Assembly: GCA_025738555.1 (NCBI GenBank)
Contig: JAOVFP010000015.1
Span: forward strand, 558,001 to 622,000
Origin: Cyathus striatus
Lineage: Eukaryota; Basidiomycota; Agaricomycetes; Agaricales; Nidulariaceae
Length of the DNA: 64,000 nt
Reading direction: 5' to 3'
Below are positions 24,099 through 37,077 of this stretch, in pieces; positions within the stretch are counted from its first letter, which is position 1, and every line of letters begins with the position of its first letter. The notes beneath the pieces are model-generated. The model ran no database searches. It was not told the DNA's origin and worked only from the letters and a program-made list of their open reading frames with translations. Both the position numbers and the translations under genes were made by a program.

Positions 24099-25960
24099 AG
24101 GCGTGTCAGCCAAATTTATCATTTAAGCTCGACGTTTTATGATATTTCATATCATAAAATGTCGAGCTTAAATGAGTACAGATTACTCATAAAAACTCAT
24201 TACTTTGTGCTTCTTACTATTATTACAATTGTATTATGTGTACTCATAAGTACTCATTACTTCACATTCCCTATTGTTATTGTAATACTATTATGTGTAC
24301 TCATAAGTACTCATTACATTATGTTTTATATTGTTATTGTAATAGTAATATGCATACTCATAAGTACTCATTACATTATGTTTTATATTGTTATTGTAAT
24401 AGTAATATGCATACTCATAAGTACTCATTACATTGTGTTTCATATTATTATTGTAATACTAGTATGTGTGCTCATAAGTACTCATTACTTTATGTTCTCT
24501 ATTATTACTGTAACGCTTCCTATTATTATTTAATGGTATAATGTGTACTCATAAGTACTCATTAATTTATGTTTCCTATTACTATTGTATTAATATTATG
24601 TATACTCATAAGTGCTCATTACTTTATACTTTCTATTATTATTAATAGTATTATGTATGCATTTCCCTTATGTATTGCTATTACCGATTACTAGTTGACC
24701 TGCGCTTTACATATTTCCCACGCTTCGCATTTGTCACGTTATTCACGCGTGTCATGTTCGTCACACATACTCCCGCGCCTCATATTTCTCCCGCGCATTG
24801 CATTTGTCACGTTCTTCACGCGCGTCACGTTCGTCACACATATTCCCGCGCTTCGCATTTGTCACATACTTCCCGCGTGTCACATTTGTCACATATATTC
24901 CCACGCATTACATTCGTCCCGCCCGTCACGTCTGTCACGCATATTCCCACGCATCAATTCATCATACATTTCCCATGTAATGCGTGGGAATATATGTGAC
25001 AAATGTGACACGCGGGAAGTATGTGACAAATGCGAAGCGCGGGAATATGTGTGACGAACGTGACGCGCGTGAAGAACGTGACAAATGCAATGCGCGGGAG
25101 AAATATGAGGCGTGGAGTATGTGTGATTTAACATGACACGCGTGAATAACGTGACAAATGCGAAGCGTGGGAAATATGTAAAGCGCAGGTCAACTAGTAA
25201 TCGGTAATAGCAATACATAAGGGAAATGCATACATAATACTATTAATAATAATAGAAAGTATAAAGTAATGAGCACTTATGAGTATACATAATATTAATA
25301 CAATAGTAATAGGAAACATAAATTAATGAGTACTTATGAGTACACATTATACCATTAAATAATAATAGGAAGCATTACAGTAATAATAGAGAACATAAAG
25401 TAATGAGTACTTATGAGTATGCATATTACTATTACAATAACAATATAAAACATAATGTAATGAGTACTTATGAGTATGCATATTACTATTACAATAACAA
25501 TATAAAACATAATGTAATGAGTACTTATGAGTATGCATAATAGTATTACAACAACAATAGGAAACATAATGTAATAAGTACTTATGAGTATGCATTATAG
25601 TATTACAATAATAATAGAAAACATAATGTAATGAGTACTTATGAGTACACATAATAGTATTACAATAACAATAGGAAATATAAAGTAATGAGTACTTATG
25701 AGTACACATAATACTATTACAATAACAATAGGAAACATAATGTAATGAGTACTTATGAGTACACATAATAGTATTCAATAACAATAAGGAATATAAAGTA
25801 ATGAGTACTTATGAGTACACATAATACAATTGTAATAATAGTAAGAAGCACAAAGTAATGAGTTTTTATGAGTAATCTGTACTCATTTAAGCTCGACGTT
25901 TTATGATATGAAATATCATAAAACATCGAGCTTAAATGAGAAATTTGGCTGACACTTATG
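24099..25960. mobile_element. Fold-back element: 1.86-kb long inverted repeat
   Basis: The arms (about 24099-24911 and 24976-25960) are near-perfect reverse complements around a ~65-bp centre. It is flanked by a perfect 8-bp duplication AGGAGTTG (24091-24098 and 25961-25968). Each arm contains outer tandem ~60-bp units with ACTCATAAGTACTCATTA and inner units of GCGCGTCACGTTCGTCACA type. Each arm also ends in its own 46-bp hairpin. The right arm has extra outer units, so the array length differs between arms. Open frames here are repeat artefacts. Confidence 0.9.
24128..24173. repeat. Terminal hairpin of the fold-back element, left
   Basis: TTAAGCTCGACGTTTTATGA is followed by a short loop and its reverse complement with one mismatch. 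The mirror copy lies at about 25888-25935 at the other end of the element. Confidence 0.8.
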
Positions 25961-25968
25961 AGGAGTTG

Positions 25969-27411
25969 CTGTCAATAGGGTATTCCAGGCATGCCATCAC
26001 AGTGTCTTTGGATATCTTCTCAGCCAGACATTGAGGCCAATGGCAAGGGAGGCTAGAGTTGTATTTATCTGTGAATTCACACTCCTGCTGGCCCAACCCA
26101 ACAGGCACCACGAAGAGATCACCAGATGGAACGCACCTCACCCAGATACACCACTCATGCCCCAAAGGGGGCCCAACTTTATAAGCAGGTGGTTTAACTG
26201 CCCTGCTACCTCTGCCAACAATGTGGGCATGGCAAACATCATCTCCACCCTTATATCAAATGGTGTGCCTGTTGCATGGATTGACCACATGTACCTTTTT
26301 GGGCTAAATTACTTGGACACCCACTATACAAACTCACCTTTGAGAAGGGATCCCTTCCCCAAGGTGGATGATCACAGGCTGGAACACTCACAATGTCATG
26401 GGGAGCCTAGGGAAATTACTGAATAATCAGGCTTTTGGTCCCCCTCCCCTGAGGATTTTGACCAGATCCACACTCTGATGTGGATTGACCAAACACTCCA
26501 GAATATGAAGGGAGGTGGCTGACATATGCTGAACTGTCCACCTTTCTCTACTTGTGAGACTGCCCTCAATCTGACCTGACATGCATGCCATCTTTCTCCA
26601 CTACTTCCCCCTACCTCTGGACCCCCTCAGCATGGGGTCTAATGACTCCACCATAGATCATGAGGTGTCACTTGCATCAACCCCAGTGGTATCCTTTCCA
26701 CCTCCTGCAAGCTCTACTAATGAAGGGTTGTTAGACCCCCCAAATACACATACACCTGATGCAGGGTCTAACAACCCCCCACCCCTCAATGAAGGAATGC
26801 TCACTGATGAAGAGCCTAATGGCCCCTCTCCTATTACCAAAGGCCCATCCACATCATCCCTGGACATGAAGGTCAATGATGGGGCACAACTATACTGTGC
26901 TCTTACACCTCAACCTCCAGCCTATTCACCCCCTCCCTTGGGATCACCATTGGCCTAGCATCCTATAATCATGTCATACCCTCCCTATGGTAAACCAAGT
27001 TCGAACCATTGCTTATGTACATTATTGTTTACATTCAGAATGTTTGGCAATGCCATTAGGTATTGCCACATATAAATAATTATTCATTTATTTTTGATGT
27101 AACTTTTTTACTCAGACACTTGTAGACACCAATACACTTGGTCAGGTTTATGTCATGTGTGAGTAGCTCAAGTTCACATAGATGATACCCTGATACTTAA
27201 CTAAACTGTTACTTTGACTGATACTGTGACTGTGACTGTGACTGCTTCAGTTTCTGACTGTACTTTTACTAATAAAGAGTACTTATAAAACTGACTACTG
27301 ACAATAGGGTGAGACTACTGGGGAGTGGGTAGCTATCTATCTACTGCCAAACTGCCTTCCTTATATACCTTTTCCCAACCTGCTTAGTAATCCAATTCCC
27401 ACTCTACAATC
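25969..27411. other. CpG-poor region with an unassigned ORF at 26031-26426
   Basis: The plus-strand frame 26031-26426 (131 codons) and the Pro/Ser/Thr-rich frame 26581-26958 follow one another and may be parts of one decayed transposon gene separated by stops. I do not recognise a domain. Nothing else is visible. Confidence 0.3.
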
Positions 27412-27840
27412 CTACATTGTTCTCCAAAACAGGTAGTGTGCAAGTGTAGATTTCAGATCTGAGGCTGTATGGAACAATGGTATTTGAGAGTTAGTCAGCA
27501 GAGGACAATAGCATATGTTAGAACAATGTGTAATGAATCACATTGTTCTAAATAAAGAGCTACATTGTTCTGGGCAAGAACAATAGAAATCCATTTTTAT
27601 AACAATGGAGTAGCAAACAATAGATACCTATCTGCCATTGTGTGAACAATAGCAGTGAAAACAATAGTGTCATATATAAATAGTTTTGCATTGTCTTCAA
27701 ACAATGGGTGAATAGCATAATGCAGTTCATTAGTTATGAACAATAGGAGTGAAAACAATGGAGTTGTATATAAATAGTCTCTCATTGTCTTCAAACAATG
27801 GGTGAATAGGACAATGAAAGAGTGCATATTATCCTTTGTT
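27412..27840. repeat. GAACAATG-motif cluster with hairpin and 94-bp tandem pair
   Basis: GAACAAT/ATTGTTC recurs many times. A perfect 13-bp stem with an 8-nt loop lies at 27518-27551. Two 94-bp units (about 27643-27736 and 27737-27830) each contain GAACAATAG-AGTGAAAACAAT, TATATAAATAGT and ATTGTCTTCAAACAATGGGTG. This is probably the end of a further non-autonomous element whose limits I cannot fix. Confidence 0.6.
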
Positions 27841-28723
27841 AGTGTATTGTTTGTGTGAGTAATTAATTATTGGTATGTGTATTGTATTTAATGGTGATCA
27901 CCTTGCTTGACAAGGTATCTCTCCAGGTCATAATTGGTTTCACTTTTCAACCTGCATGTGTGTTTGCACATGATGTTATTTCTTTCATTCATACTTGTCT
28001 TGACTCTCTTGTTGTGTGAGTTGCTTTTGTTCATGGTTTTGTCTCTTGTCTGTTGTAAGGTAACTACTTGTCTGAAGGTGTACTGTTAAGTATGGAACGT
28101 GACAGTGTCCAATCTGTCACTAGTGTTCTAAACGAGTTGTCAAGTTTCTTGAGAAGTGTTGAAGTAAGGTACAAGTCTTATAGGGTTACTAAGACTGTGG
28201 AAGAGCTTTAACTAATATTAAAACTGGGCAGTACTGAGTATTAAGCAGATGAGGATAGGAGTACACTGAGTTTCTACAGCTAGAAGCTTAGTGTGAATAA
28301 CAGATAAGTGCTGAGTGTGAATCAAACTGGAATTGACTGAGGGATGTAGCTACATGAGAGGGGTTTATATACTTTTTGGAACTACCTAGGTAGAAATATG
28401 TACCATGATTAATAATACAGTAAGTAAGAATGATTTGTAGCAAAGGAATAAAGATAAAGGTAGGGGAATAAAGAAAAGAGGAAAGGAATATGTATAAAGG
28501 GCACATGGCGGCATCAGATAAAGTAATATTGATGTGAGCACTTTGCCAGGCGTTGTGATTGGTCAGCGCCAAGTCACATGCCCTTCGCCCCGGAAAGTTA
28601 CAGTGTTAACTTGGGCACGTTGGTTTTAGAATACTACTTAGCACATTAACTTTAGCGCTTGCTGAATAATACTTGATTGATTAGTAATGATGCGGACTTC
28701 ATCAAAATTTTGTAATGATCTTC
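27841..28723. other. Non-coding region
   Basis: No gene is recognised. CpG is scarce until about 28510, then normal up to the next element. Confidence 0.4.
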
Positions 28724-28732
28724 GGAATAATC

Positions 28733-31042
28733 GAGCTCTTTACACTTAGCCATGTGTTCTGTACGGATCCGCACGGAATCCGTATGGAATTTTCGGAGTC
28801 TGTGCGGAATCTGTACAGATTTTTTTCATTTTGGCAGAGGTTTTTTTGGGTCTGTACAGATTCCGCACAGATTCCGAAAATTCCGTATGGATTACGCGGA
28901 ATTCCGAGGAATTCCGCATTACAGACCTGAAAATTCTGTACAGATTCTGTACAGAATCTGTACAGAATTTTATTATACTTGTTTCCTTGCATGTGACACT
29001 CTGCATTAAGCATGACACTAGGTGTTGAGTGTGATACTAGGTGTTGAGTGTGACACTATACGTTAAATGTGACACTAGGTGTTGAGTGTGACACTATACA
29101 TTAAATGTGACACTATAAACATGACACTAGGTGTTGAGTGTGATACTATACATTAAATGTGACACTATAAACGTGACACTAGGTGTTGAGTGTGACACTA
29201 TATGTTAAATGTGACACTATAAGCGTGACACTAGGTGTTGAGTGTGACTAAGCGTGACACTAAGTGTTGAGTGCGACTAAGCGTGACACTAAGCGTTGAG
29301 TGTGACACTAGGCATTGAGTGTGATACTAGGTGTTGAGTGTGACACTAAGCATTGAGTGTGACACTAAGCGTTGAGTGTGACACTAAGCATTGGGTGTGA
29401 CACTAAGCGTTGAGTGTGACACTAAGCGTTGAGTGTGACACTAAGTGTTGAGTGTGACACTAAGCATTGAGTGTGACACTAAGCGTTGGGTGTGACACTA
29501 AGCATTGGGTGTGACACTAAGTGTTGAGTGTGACACTAAGCATTGAGTGTGACACTAAGCATTGGGTGTGACACTCTGCATTGGGTGTGACACTAAGCGT
29601 TGAGTGTGACACTAAGCATTGAGTGTGACACTCTGCGTTGAGCGTGACACTCTGCGTTGAGTGTGACACTAAGCGTTGAGTGTCACACTAAGCATTGAGT
29701 GTCACACTAAGCATTGAGTGTCACACTAAGCATTGAGTGTCACACTAAGCGTTGAGTGTCACACTAAGCATTGAGTGTCACACTAAGCGTTGAGTGTCAC
29801 ACTAAGCATTGAGTGTGACAATAAGCGTTGGGTGTGACACTAAGCATTGGGTGTGACACTAAGTGTTGAGTGTGACACTAAGCATTGAGTGTGACACTAA
29901 GCATTGGGTGTGACACTCTGCATTTGGTGTGACACTAAGCGTTGAGTGTGACACTAAGCATTGAGTGTGACACTAAGCGTTGAGCGTGACACTCTGCATT
30001 GAGTGTGACACTAAGCGTTGAGTGTCACACTAAGCGTTGAGTGTCACACTAAGCATTGAGTGTCACACTAAGCATTGAGTGTCACACTAAGCATTGAGTG
30101 TCACACTAAGCGTTGAGTGTCACACTAAGCATTGAGTGTGACAATAAGCGTTGGGTGTGACACTAAGCATTGGGTGTGACACTAAGTGTTGAGTGTGACA
30201 CTAAGCATTGAGTGTGACATTAAGCATTGGGTGTGACACTCTGCATTGGGTGTGACACTAAGCGTTGAGTGTGACACTAAGCATTGAGTGTGACACTAAG
30301 CATTGAGTGTCACACTAAGCGTTGTGCGTGACACTCTGCATTGAGTGTGACACTAAGCGTTGAGTGTCACACTAAGCGTTGAGTGTCACACTAAGCATTG
30401 AGTGTCACACTAAGCATTGAGTGTCACACTAAGCACTGAGTGTCACACTCTGCATTAAGCGTGACACTAAGCATTGAGTGTGACTAAGCGTGACACTAAG
30501 TGTTGAGTGTCACACTATACATTAAACATGACACTATGCATTAAGTGTGACACTATACATTAAACATAACACTATACATTAAGCATGACACTAAGTATTG
30601 AGTGTGACACTATGCATTAAGCATAACACTAAGTGATGAGTGTGACACTCTGCATTAAGTGTGACACTAAGTGTTGAGTGTGATACTATACATTAAGCAT
30701 AACACTATGCATTAAGTGTGATAACTATGCATTGAGAATGATACTATATATTGAGTGTATCATGGATTTTGTATAGTGTGACACTTTTCACCTAGAGTTA
30801 CACTTGACATGTGTGACAAGGCAGCAATGCATAAATCCACACAGAATCCATGCAGAATATGTATGGAATCCATATAGAATAATGACCTCTAATAATAATA
30901 ATAGCTACTATATAAATTCTGTATGGTATCTATACAGGTCTGTACGGGTCTGTACGGATCCGCACGGATCCGTACGGAATTTTCGGATTCCGTGCGGATC
31001 CGTACAGATCCGTACAGACCTCTTGGGGGAGTGTAAATTACT
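28733..31042 (+). mobile_element. TACGGATCC-motif element, long copy with expanded minisatellite (2,310 bp)
   Basis: It is flanked by a perfect 9-bp duplication GGAATAATC (28724-28732, 31043-31051). The ends carry inverted TTTACACT and many GTACGGATCC/CCGCACGGA motifs. The interior is a long 19-bp minisatellite. It is homologous at both ends, in inverted orientation, with the 879-bp copy at 18298-19176; the size difference is almost entirely the minisatellite. No protein is encoded, and the long frames are repeat artefacts. Confidence 0.88.
28990..30790 (+). repeat. 19-bp minisatellite (TGTGACACTAAGCGTTGAG type)
   Basis: The core period is 19 bp, with the outer part less regular. Most variation is at one dinucleotide (AAGCGTTG, AAGCATTG, AAGTGTTG), that is CG versus CA or TG. 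Blocks of several units reappear as higher-order repeats (compare about 29560-29830 with 29900-30150). Confidence 0.85.
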
Positions 31043-31051
31043 GGAATAATC

Positions 31052-34000
31052 AAGGTGTGGAATATTGATAGTGTGCCGAGATCAGGGTACAGTGGGTAAG
31101 GTATGTTTTAATTGGTTAAGGTAAGTACAGGGACCAGCAGACTATGTATATTAGGTAGTTTTGTACATAGGCCGGCAGGGTTCCCTACACTGTTTCCCTT
31201 GGCCCTTTTTGATTCCACTTTTTTGTTGTCAGCTACTTCCTTCCTATGTCATTGCCAGTTTGTACCATCCTTGTTTTTGGCATTAGCTACACACTATTCT
31301 GGTAATTCCAATATAGTTGTTCATCCTATTAGCTCATTGTTATATGTGATGTTGATTCCCTTTGAGGATTTAGCTCAGTGTTTCTACTTTCTTCATTATC
31401 TCAATGTTACTGTGAATGGTGACCATGACCTCTGCTTGTTCATTTTGAGGGCTTAGCTTGGTAATTTCTAATTTTTCTGTTGTCCCAATGTTACTATGAG
31501 GCTAACTGAGCCTGCTTTCATGGTCTATTTGCCCATAAATAGTCTTCTCTCATTCTCGAAATATCCTTGTGTATATCTATGCTCTCCATTGTTTCAACAT
31601 TATCATGAAGTTATCTACAAACAAATCTTATTAATTATATCCTATTTATACTTCCTAACTTTCCTCTATCCCCAGCCTCAATGTGAGTTACCCAATGGGT
31701 ACAACACTGATTGTAAGTCCAGCACCTGCCTTACAGTTAGAATTAACTTCTCTGATATATCATCTTCATGAAATTTCAACCTGTTACTCAACTTGCCTAT
31801 TACCACAGGGGAACCTCATTACAAAGCTAATAAAATTGTCCACCCAGCCATATACAACACCAATGGTCATGGTACCCATCCTAGCAACTACCAGCACCAG
31901 CTCATTAATGCTACTGTTGAAATTAACTTTGAACTAAAACATTATATTACACCTCAGGGATAAAATGCAGTACAGTATGACCATTACAAAGTGAACCTTG
32001 TTGCAATTCATGGCATCCTTCCACCCCCCCCAGCACCTACTACCAACCTCCCTCCTGCCATAACTTCCATTCTTCCCCCTCCTACCTTTCAGTCTCAACT
32101 CAGTCACATTCCTATGCATTGCACAAACAAAGCCTATACTGTTAGTCACAGGAACAAACCACATACTTCCTTCTGTGATGTAGTCTCACCTAACATTCAA
32201 CTACCTGACATTCAAATTTAATGTATAACCTATATACTGTAATTGTAAAACTAACAACACATAAATTTATCCTTCAAAGTCAAGCAAGATTATAGCCGAT
32301 GCAGTTGGCACTTCCCAGTTTAGCATTGTTTGTTCATGTATGGTATTGGGTATATTTGATTAGTGGTGTGATGTATCATGTGATTGTGTGAAGTATTTGG
32401 TCATGTGACATGACTGTGTAATTCCTTTTATTGAGGTATACAGTGCATTTGCATGCATTATATATAATCAATAATCAGGCCTGACACTGTGATCAAGGGG
32501 GGCTGCTGTCACTCCTGACCTGATGCTTTATTGTGTACTGCAAAATCTGATGCAAAATTGGTTGCACAGTGTTTAAGTTTTGAGAAGGGCTAATTGTAAG
32601 TAAAATGCTTTCCTTATATAGATAAAATTGCTTTTTAAGGAAATGGATTTTCACCCCATTTTGCATGTGTCAAAATGAAAACACTTTGCAGATCATTTTG
32701 CAATCAATTTTGCAGCACCACAATATATCTGTGTGCCAGGAGTGTGTTGTTGCAAAATTGCCAGGTTCTTCACTCTGATGTCAGGCTGCAGCAATGTTTG
32801 AGATGAATGAACCACTGTGCAATAACCATTGCTAAGTTTGGCATAAGTTTAGAGACAGGAATTGAAAGAAATAATGCTTACCTAGTGCACAATGGGCCCA
32901 CTTGACTTTGCTCCCCTATACCACTGCCAATCTCTTCACACACAAACTGTGGATTCCCAAAAAATTGCATGGTTTAAACTTAGAATTAGAAGGTAGTGTG
33001 GTAGGTATTAAATGAAAAACACACCTGATGGTCTTGTTGATATGGGACATAGCACTGATAAGAAGGTGCCATGTTGTTGAATTGTTGAACATCTTTAGAA
33101 GGCTGCTGTGGATTGTGATAATGGTCCATGTTGCCATACACAAAGGAAGAGGCAGACATACACAAAGCAAGCCAATGAAGATAGGCAAGACCAGGAGGGA
33201 GAGGGAGGTAAGCAGACAAAATGAAGATACTGGTCGAGATGAGCCATGTGGAAACATCATGTAGCTGAGTAAACATACCTTTTGGAGACATCTGGAGGCT
33301 TTTCAAAAGCTTTTGCAAGTCTGGCACAGTCTGACACTGTCTGACAGTGCTCAAGAATTTGAAATTCATCTCAGCAGCTCAGTGTGCCCATGTCTGGCAA
33401 TGTCAGACTGTGTTAGATTCTTACAGGAAGTCATCCAATACCAACAAAATGTGCATGTGCATTCATGTATGTGTTAATTTGAAATGTTTGGCAACAGCTT
33501 CTGCTGCCAGTGCAATTGTGCAAATATGTTAACCAGTCCAGTTCTTTGTTATGTCAACTCCAGTCAACATCCCCCTACTGTTTTCCACCACTCCTTTGTA
33601 CACCCCCAATCTCTTGTACACTGCCTGTTATTTTGGCAAGCAGGCCACCTACATAAATTTATAGTCTTCTTATGATGACCTGAATACATCTTTTGAACAA
33701 CATATATTTATTTTTAAGTCAGAGCATTCACTTCTTTTCTAATGTTCATATCTACATGTTTTTCCTATTTTTGCAAAATTTGTATCTTGCCTCACAATAT
33801 TTAATGCACCTTCTCAGATCTCAAATTGTTTCTAATATAATCATACATATTATAAAAGTAATGTCATTGTGTCATTATACCCTAGGCAGCATGGAATGAC
33901 ACCTTCATCCCTGGAATCAGGAAGGTAGAAGCTTGGGAGTCACATCATGTGACAGACTTGTGACAGATTACAAATATCACAGATGTGTAATAATGTGTGA

Positions 34001-35449
34001 CACTGTACAAAGGACTGATGTGGGCTGAAATTTGCAAAAAAACAACAAAAAACATACTACCCCTTCAGTTCACATTATATGTTTTTGAAATTTTGTATAT
34101 ACAATATTTGAAGTACTGCAAACATTTCTGTAACATCAAATCCAATTACAACTAACTACATAATTTACAATGCTAACATCAAAATCTAGTGTACAAAGGA
34201 ACAGTGGAAAACAGTACCTGCTCCCAGTCATTGTCCCAATGCTCAACATTGTTAACTCCAGTCTGATCATGCCACAGCCACAGCACCTGGATAGAGTAGG
34301 CACAAGATCCACTGTACTTGTAACTGGCATGTTGGACTGGTGGTGGGTGAATTCATGACCAGTGATGATTACTTAGGGGTCTATCACACCTACATTGTAG
34401 TTAGTAAGTTTTTTTTCTTCTCTGTTTTAAATTTATCTATTGCATATAACCTATTGAGGAGGAAGGGTGATATAGATCATGATGAGGATGCAAAGTCAGA
34501 TTAAAGAGGACTCAGCCAGTCTGGACCTGGAACACTGTCATTTGGACCTCCAACACCAAGTTGCATGCATCCACACTTGCAAGAGCTGCCACCCCCTTCC
34601 TACTCCCTCCTCTCAACCTTCTCTCTTATTCCCTCACCCACTTCTCTCCCTACACCACCAGTATTGCCCCTGATGGCCCCATCACCATGCTCAGCTTCTC
34701 ATCACACTGGCAAGAATTGTATTGACACCACCTCACCCAGCCTCCCTTCCTCCCTCTCCTGTGTCACAATAACAACAACTATATCTGTTTCTTCCCAACA
34801 TTGCTGACACCACATCCATCAACCACTGCCACCTCCCATGCTGTTGTCTACCACCAGTTCCCACCAGCAATATTACCTCCCTCCCTTTTGTCCACAATGG
34901 CTATCTGTTTTGGCAGCCATCACCACCACTACCCACCCTTGGCCTTTTGGTGTCATCTTGTGTTCACCCAGGCTCTCTGTTTTGCGACCTCCTGGCACTT
35001 GCCATTCAAAAACTCACACAAATGTACAAGCTTGATGAAATATGAAGCTGCATGATCATGCAAGGTGCTCATAAGTCTAATAAACAAGCAGATATATCAA
35101 CATCTCCTTTTCGAGAAGGATCAGAAGTGTGTCAAGCAATGAGTGCTTGTGAGAAATCTCACAGGCTTTCTCCTTCATAATCTCGTGTACATGTCTTGTC
35201 TACTACATATCTACTATAATAAATATTTATTTCATCAATAACTTCAATATGTGTGACTCTATATATATCCAGCATTGCAGAAATGCTTGCATTGAATGCA
35301 AAAAATTTGCTACAAAATTTGTGTTCCACAGGAAATGTGTGTGGTATAGATATATGTGTTTGCACTGGGACCAAAAATGCCCGCCGAACAGCACCCATAT
35401 TTGCGCTAGCAAAAGGCAAAAAGCCTGCTCTACACTAGTAGTGCTTACA
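31052..35449. other. Long CpG-poor non-coding region
   Basis: Many short frames exist but none has a recognisable domain or convincing exon structure. CG dinucleotides are very rare. The stretch probably consists of aged transposon sequence. Normal CpG content returns near 35500. Confidence 0.45.
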
Positions 35450-36650
35450 CTGCAGCTGAGCTATATATGTAGCCTACATATATCTTGAAGTTCAAGTTTA
35501 CTAACTTGCACCGGCCAGTGGATGAACGAGAACAGTTACAGTGGGCCGTGAAGTGATTACATAATCTTCATGGGCGGCTGACGCCAGCGTTTTGAACTTG
35601 GGCAAAACTTAGGTATGTCGACCCAGTCTCTATCAGCTGGGAATTCCTTTCCATCTCGTGTCACAGTAAGGCTAGGCTCCGTCTCCACGTCTCATTACAC
35701 AAGGTTCAAGGAAGAATGAGGATCGTAGCTCCGCTCTCCTCTTCTTCCCGCATCTGGTTTGTCCTCGCACGAGAGTGTCCGATAGGTCTTTGCTTGGCTG
35801 TTCCACTAGGTTATCTTGTCTATAGTTTTTGCGTTACCCTTCTTCCATGTCCGGTGCCTTTATACACTAGCCATCTCATTTCTTATTTCTTTACTCTTAC
35901 TTTTTCTCTTACGTCTTGTCTTTCTTGACCCAATCTTTTCTTATTTTTTACACTACATTTAAAATTCATTCTATCCTCGCTTCGGCTCTTCGTTACGTGT
36001 GCAAAACAGATTTTTATAGTGGTGTCGCACATGCTGCTCCTCACTCTTGGTGCGAGAGTGTCTCGCTTGGAATCTATCAATGTGGCAACTCGCGTTGCAG
36101 TGACAACGCACATAGCTGAGCAGACTCCAATCCATAGCTGAGCTGATCCGTTGTCTCCCACTACAGTCACTCCAGTCACTCCATCGCTACAACTGCCAGC
36201 TGCCAGTACACCAGCTCTCAGTGTCGACATCTCCGAATTCATAGATGAATTTCCGTGCTTCCTATCTCGTGATATCGAATATACTATTATCCTACAACTT
36301 GCAAACTTGTATGTGAACCCGGCTTCAGTGGCACTGAAGCTGGGTTCATGTAGCTCCCCAGTAGGTCTTCTTCATATGTTTACGAACTTCCATCTTGACC
36401 ATGATTCACATGTTGAATCTTACAGGTACAGTCAGCATTCTCATTTATATGAGAACATTCACACAGGTGTACTGAAACGATACAACTTGGGCCATCGGAA
36501 TCTTAATTGGTGGCCGTTCTTCCACCTACAGAGATTATAAACTGAAAAACCGCCCTAATCATGTATCCGCGAACAGCTTCGGTATACATACAGGCTGTTG
36601 TTCACAGGAAATGTACACGCCGTATGTAGTATAATTATTAATTCATGTGA
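35450..36650. other. Upstream region of EF-hand/ZZ copy 2, related to that of copy 3
   Basis: CG content is normal. A stretch near 36360-36400 (GTAGGTC, then CGAA-TTC and AACTTCCATCT) aligns with 48174-48230 upstream of copy 3, so the duplication includes upstream DNA. No coding gene is recognised, and the frame 36151-36540 has no known domain. Confidence 0.4.
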
Positions 36651-36664
36651 ATTTAATTACGACA

Positions 36665-37035
36665 TGAGAGCAGCACCATTCGGTATGTATCGCGAACTTG
36701 AAGTACCTGTGTTCCGATCTCCAGACTTGGTTTCATTATTGCTTCGCAATCCGTACACGTGGGTAAAACATCCTCTAATCAGAAACTCATCTTAGCACTG
36801 TGTGTGCCACGTCGTTTCCTTCTATATCTTATTGGATGATTCATTCCCGAGCACTATTCGGTGTGCATCACGAAGCACTTGCGTTCCAAGTTCCAAACTG
36901 ATTGCATTCACGAAAAGTTTCCTTATCTTCGCAAACCGTATACTTGGGTCAAACATCCTCTGATCAGAAACTCTTAGCGTTGTGTGCGCTGCGTCGCATC
37001 CTTCTATATATTACTCGGTGATTCATTCCCTGGCA
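36665..37035 (+). repeat. ~185-bp tandem duplication in the promoter of copy 2
   Basis: Two units contain in the same order ATTCGGT-TG-ATC-CGAA, CTTCGCAA-CCGTA, AAACATCCTCT-ATCAGAAACTC, GTGTG-GC-CGTCG, CCTTCTATAT and GATTCATTCCC. The units start near 36665 and 36851, so two TATA-like CTTCTATAT elements exist. Confidence 0.7.
37004..37013 (+). promoter_or_regulatory. TATA box of EF-hand/ZZ copy 2
   Basis: CTATATATTA lies about 70 nt upstream of ATG 37078. A related CTTCTATATATC precedes copy 3. Confidence 0.5.
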
Positions 37036-37077
37036 CTCGTCTAAAAGATATCGTTTCTATCATAACTAATCACAACT

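Noticed and set aside
24096..25784. Long open frames on both strands with repeated STHY or HKYSL residues
   Set aside because: Translations of the fold-back element's tandem repeats; mirrored on the opposite strand and without domains.
26031..26426. A host gene at 26031-26426
   Set aside because: Single open frame in CpG-decayed DNA, no domain, no introns, followed by stops; kept only as an unassigned ORF.
28990..30790. Regular short repeats suggestive of a CRISPR-like array
   Set aside because: Units are contiguous 19-mers without unique spacers, in a eukaryotic transposable element. It is a minisatellite.
12765..35450. An LTR retrotransposon in the CpG-poor nest
   Set aside because: No pair of long direct repeats, primer-binding site, reverse transcriptase or integrase motifs could be found.
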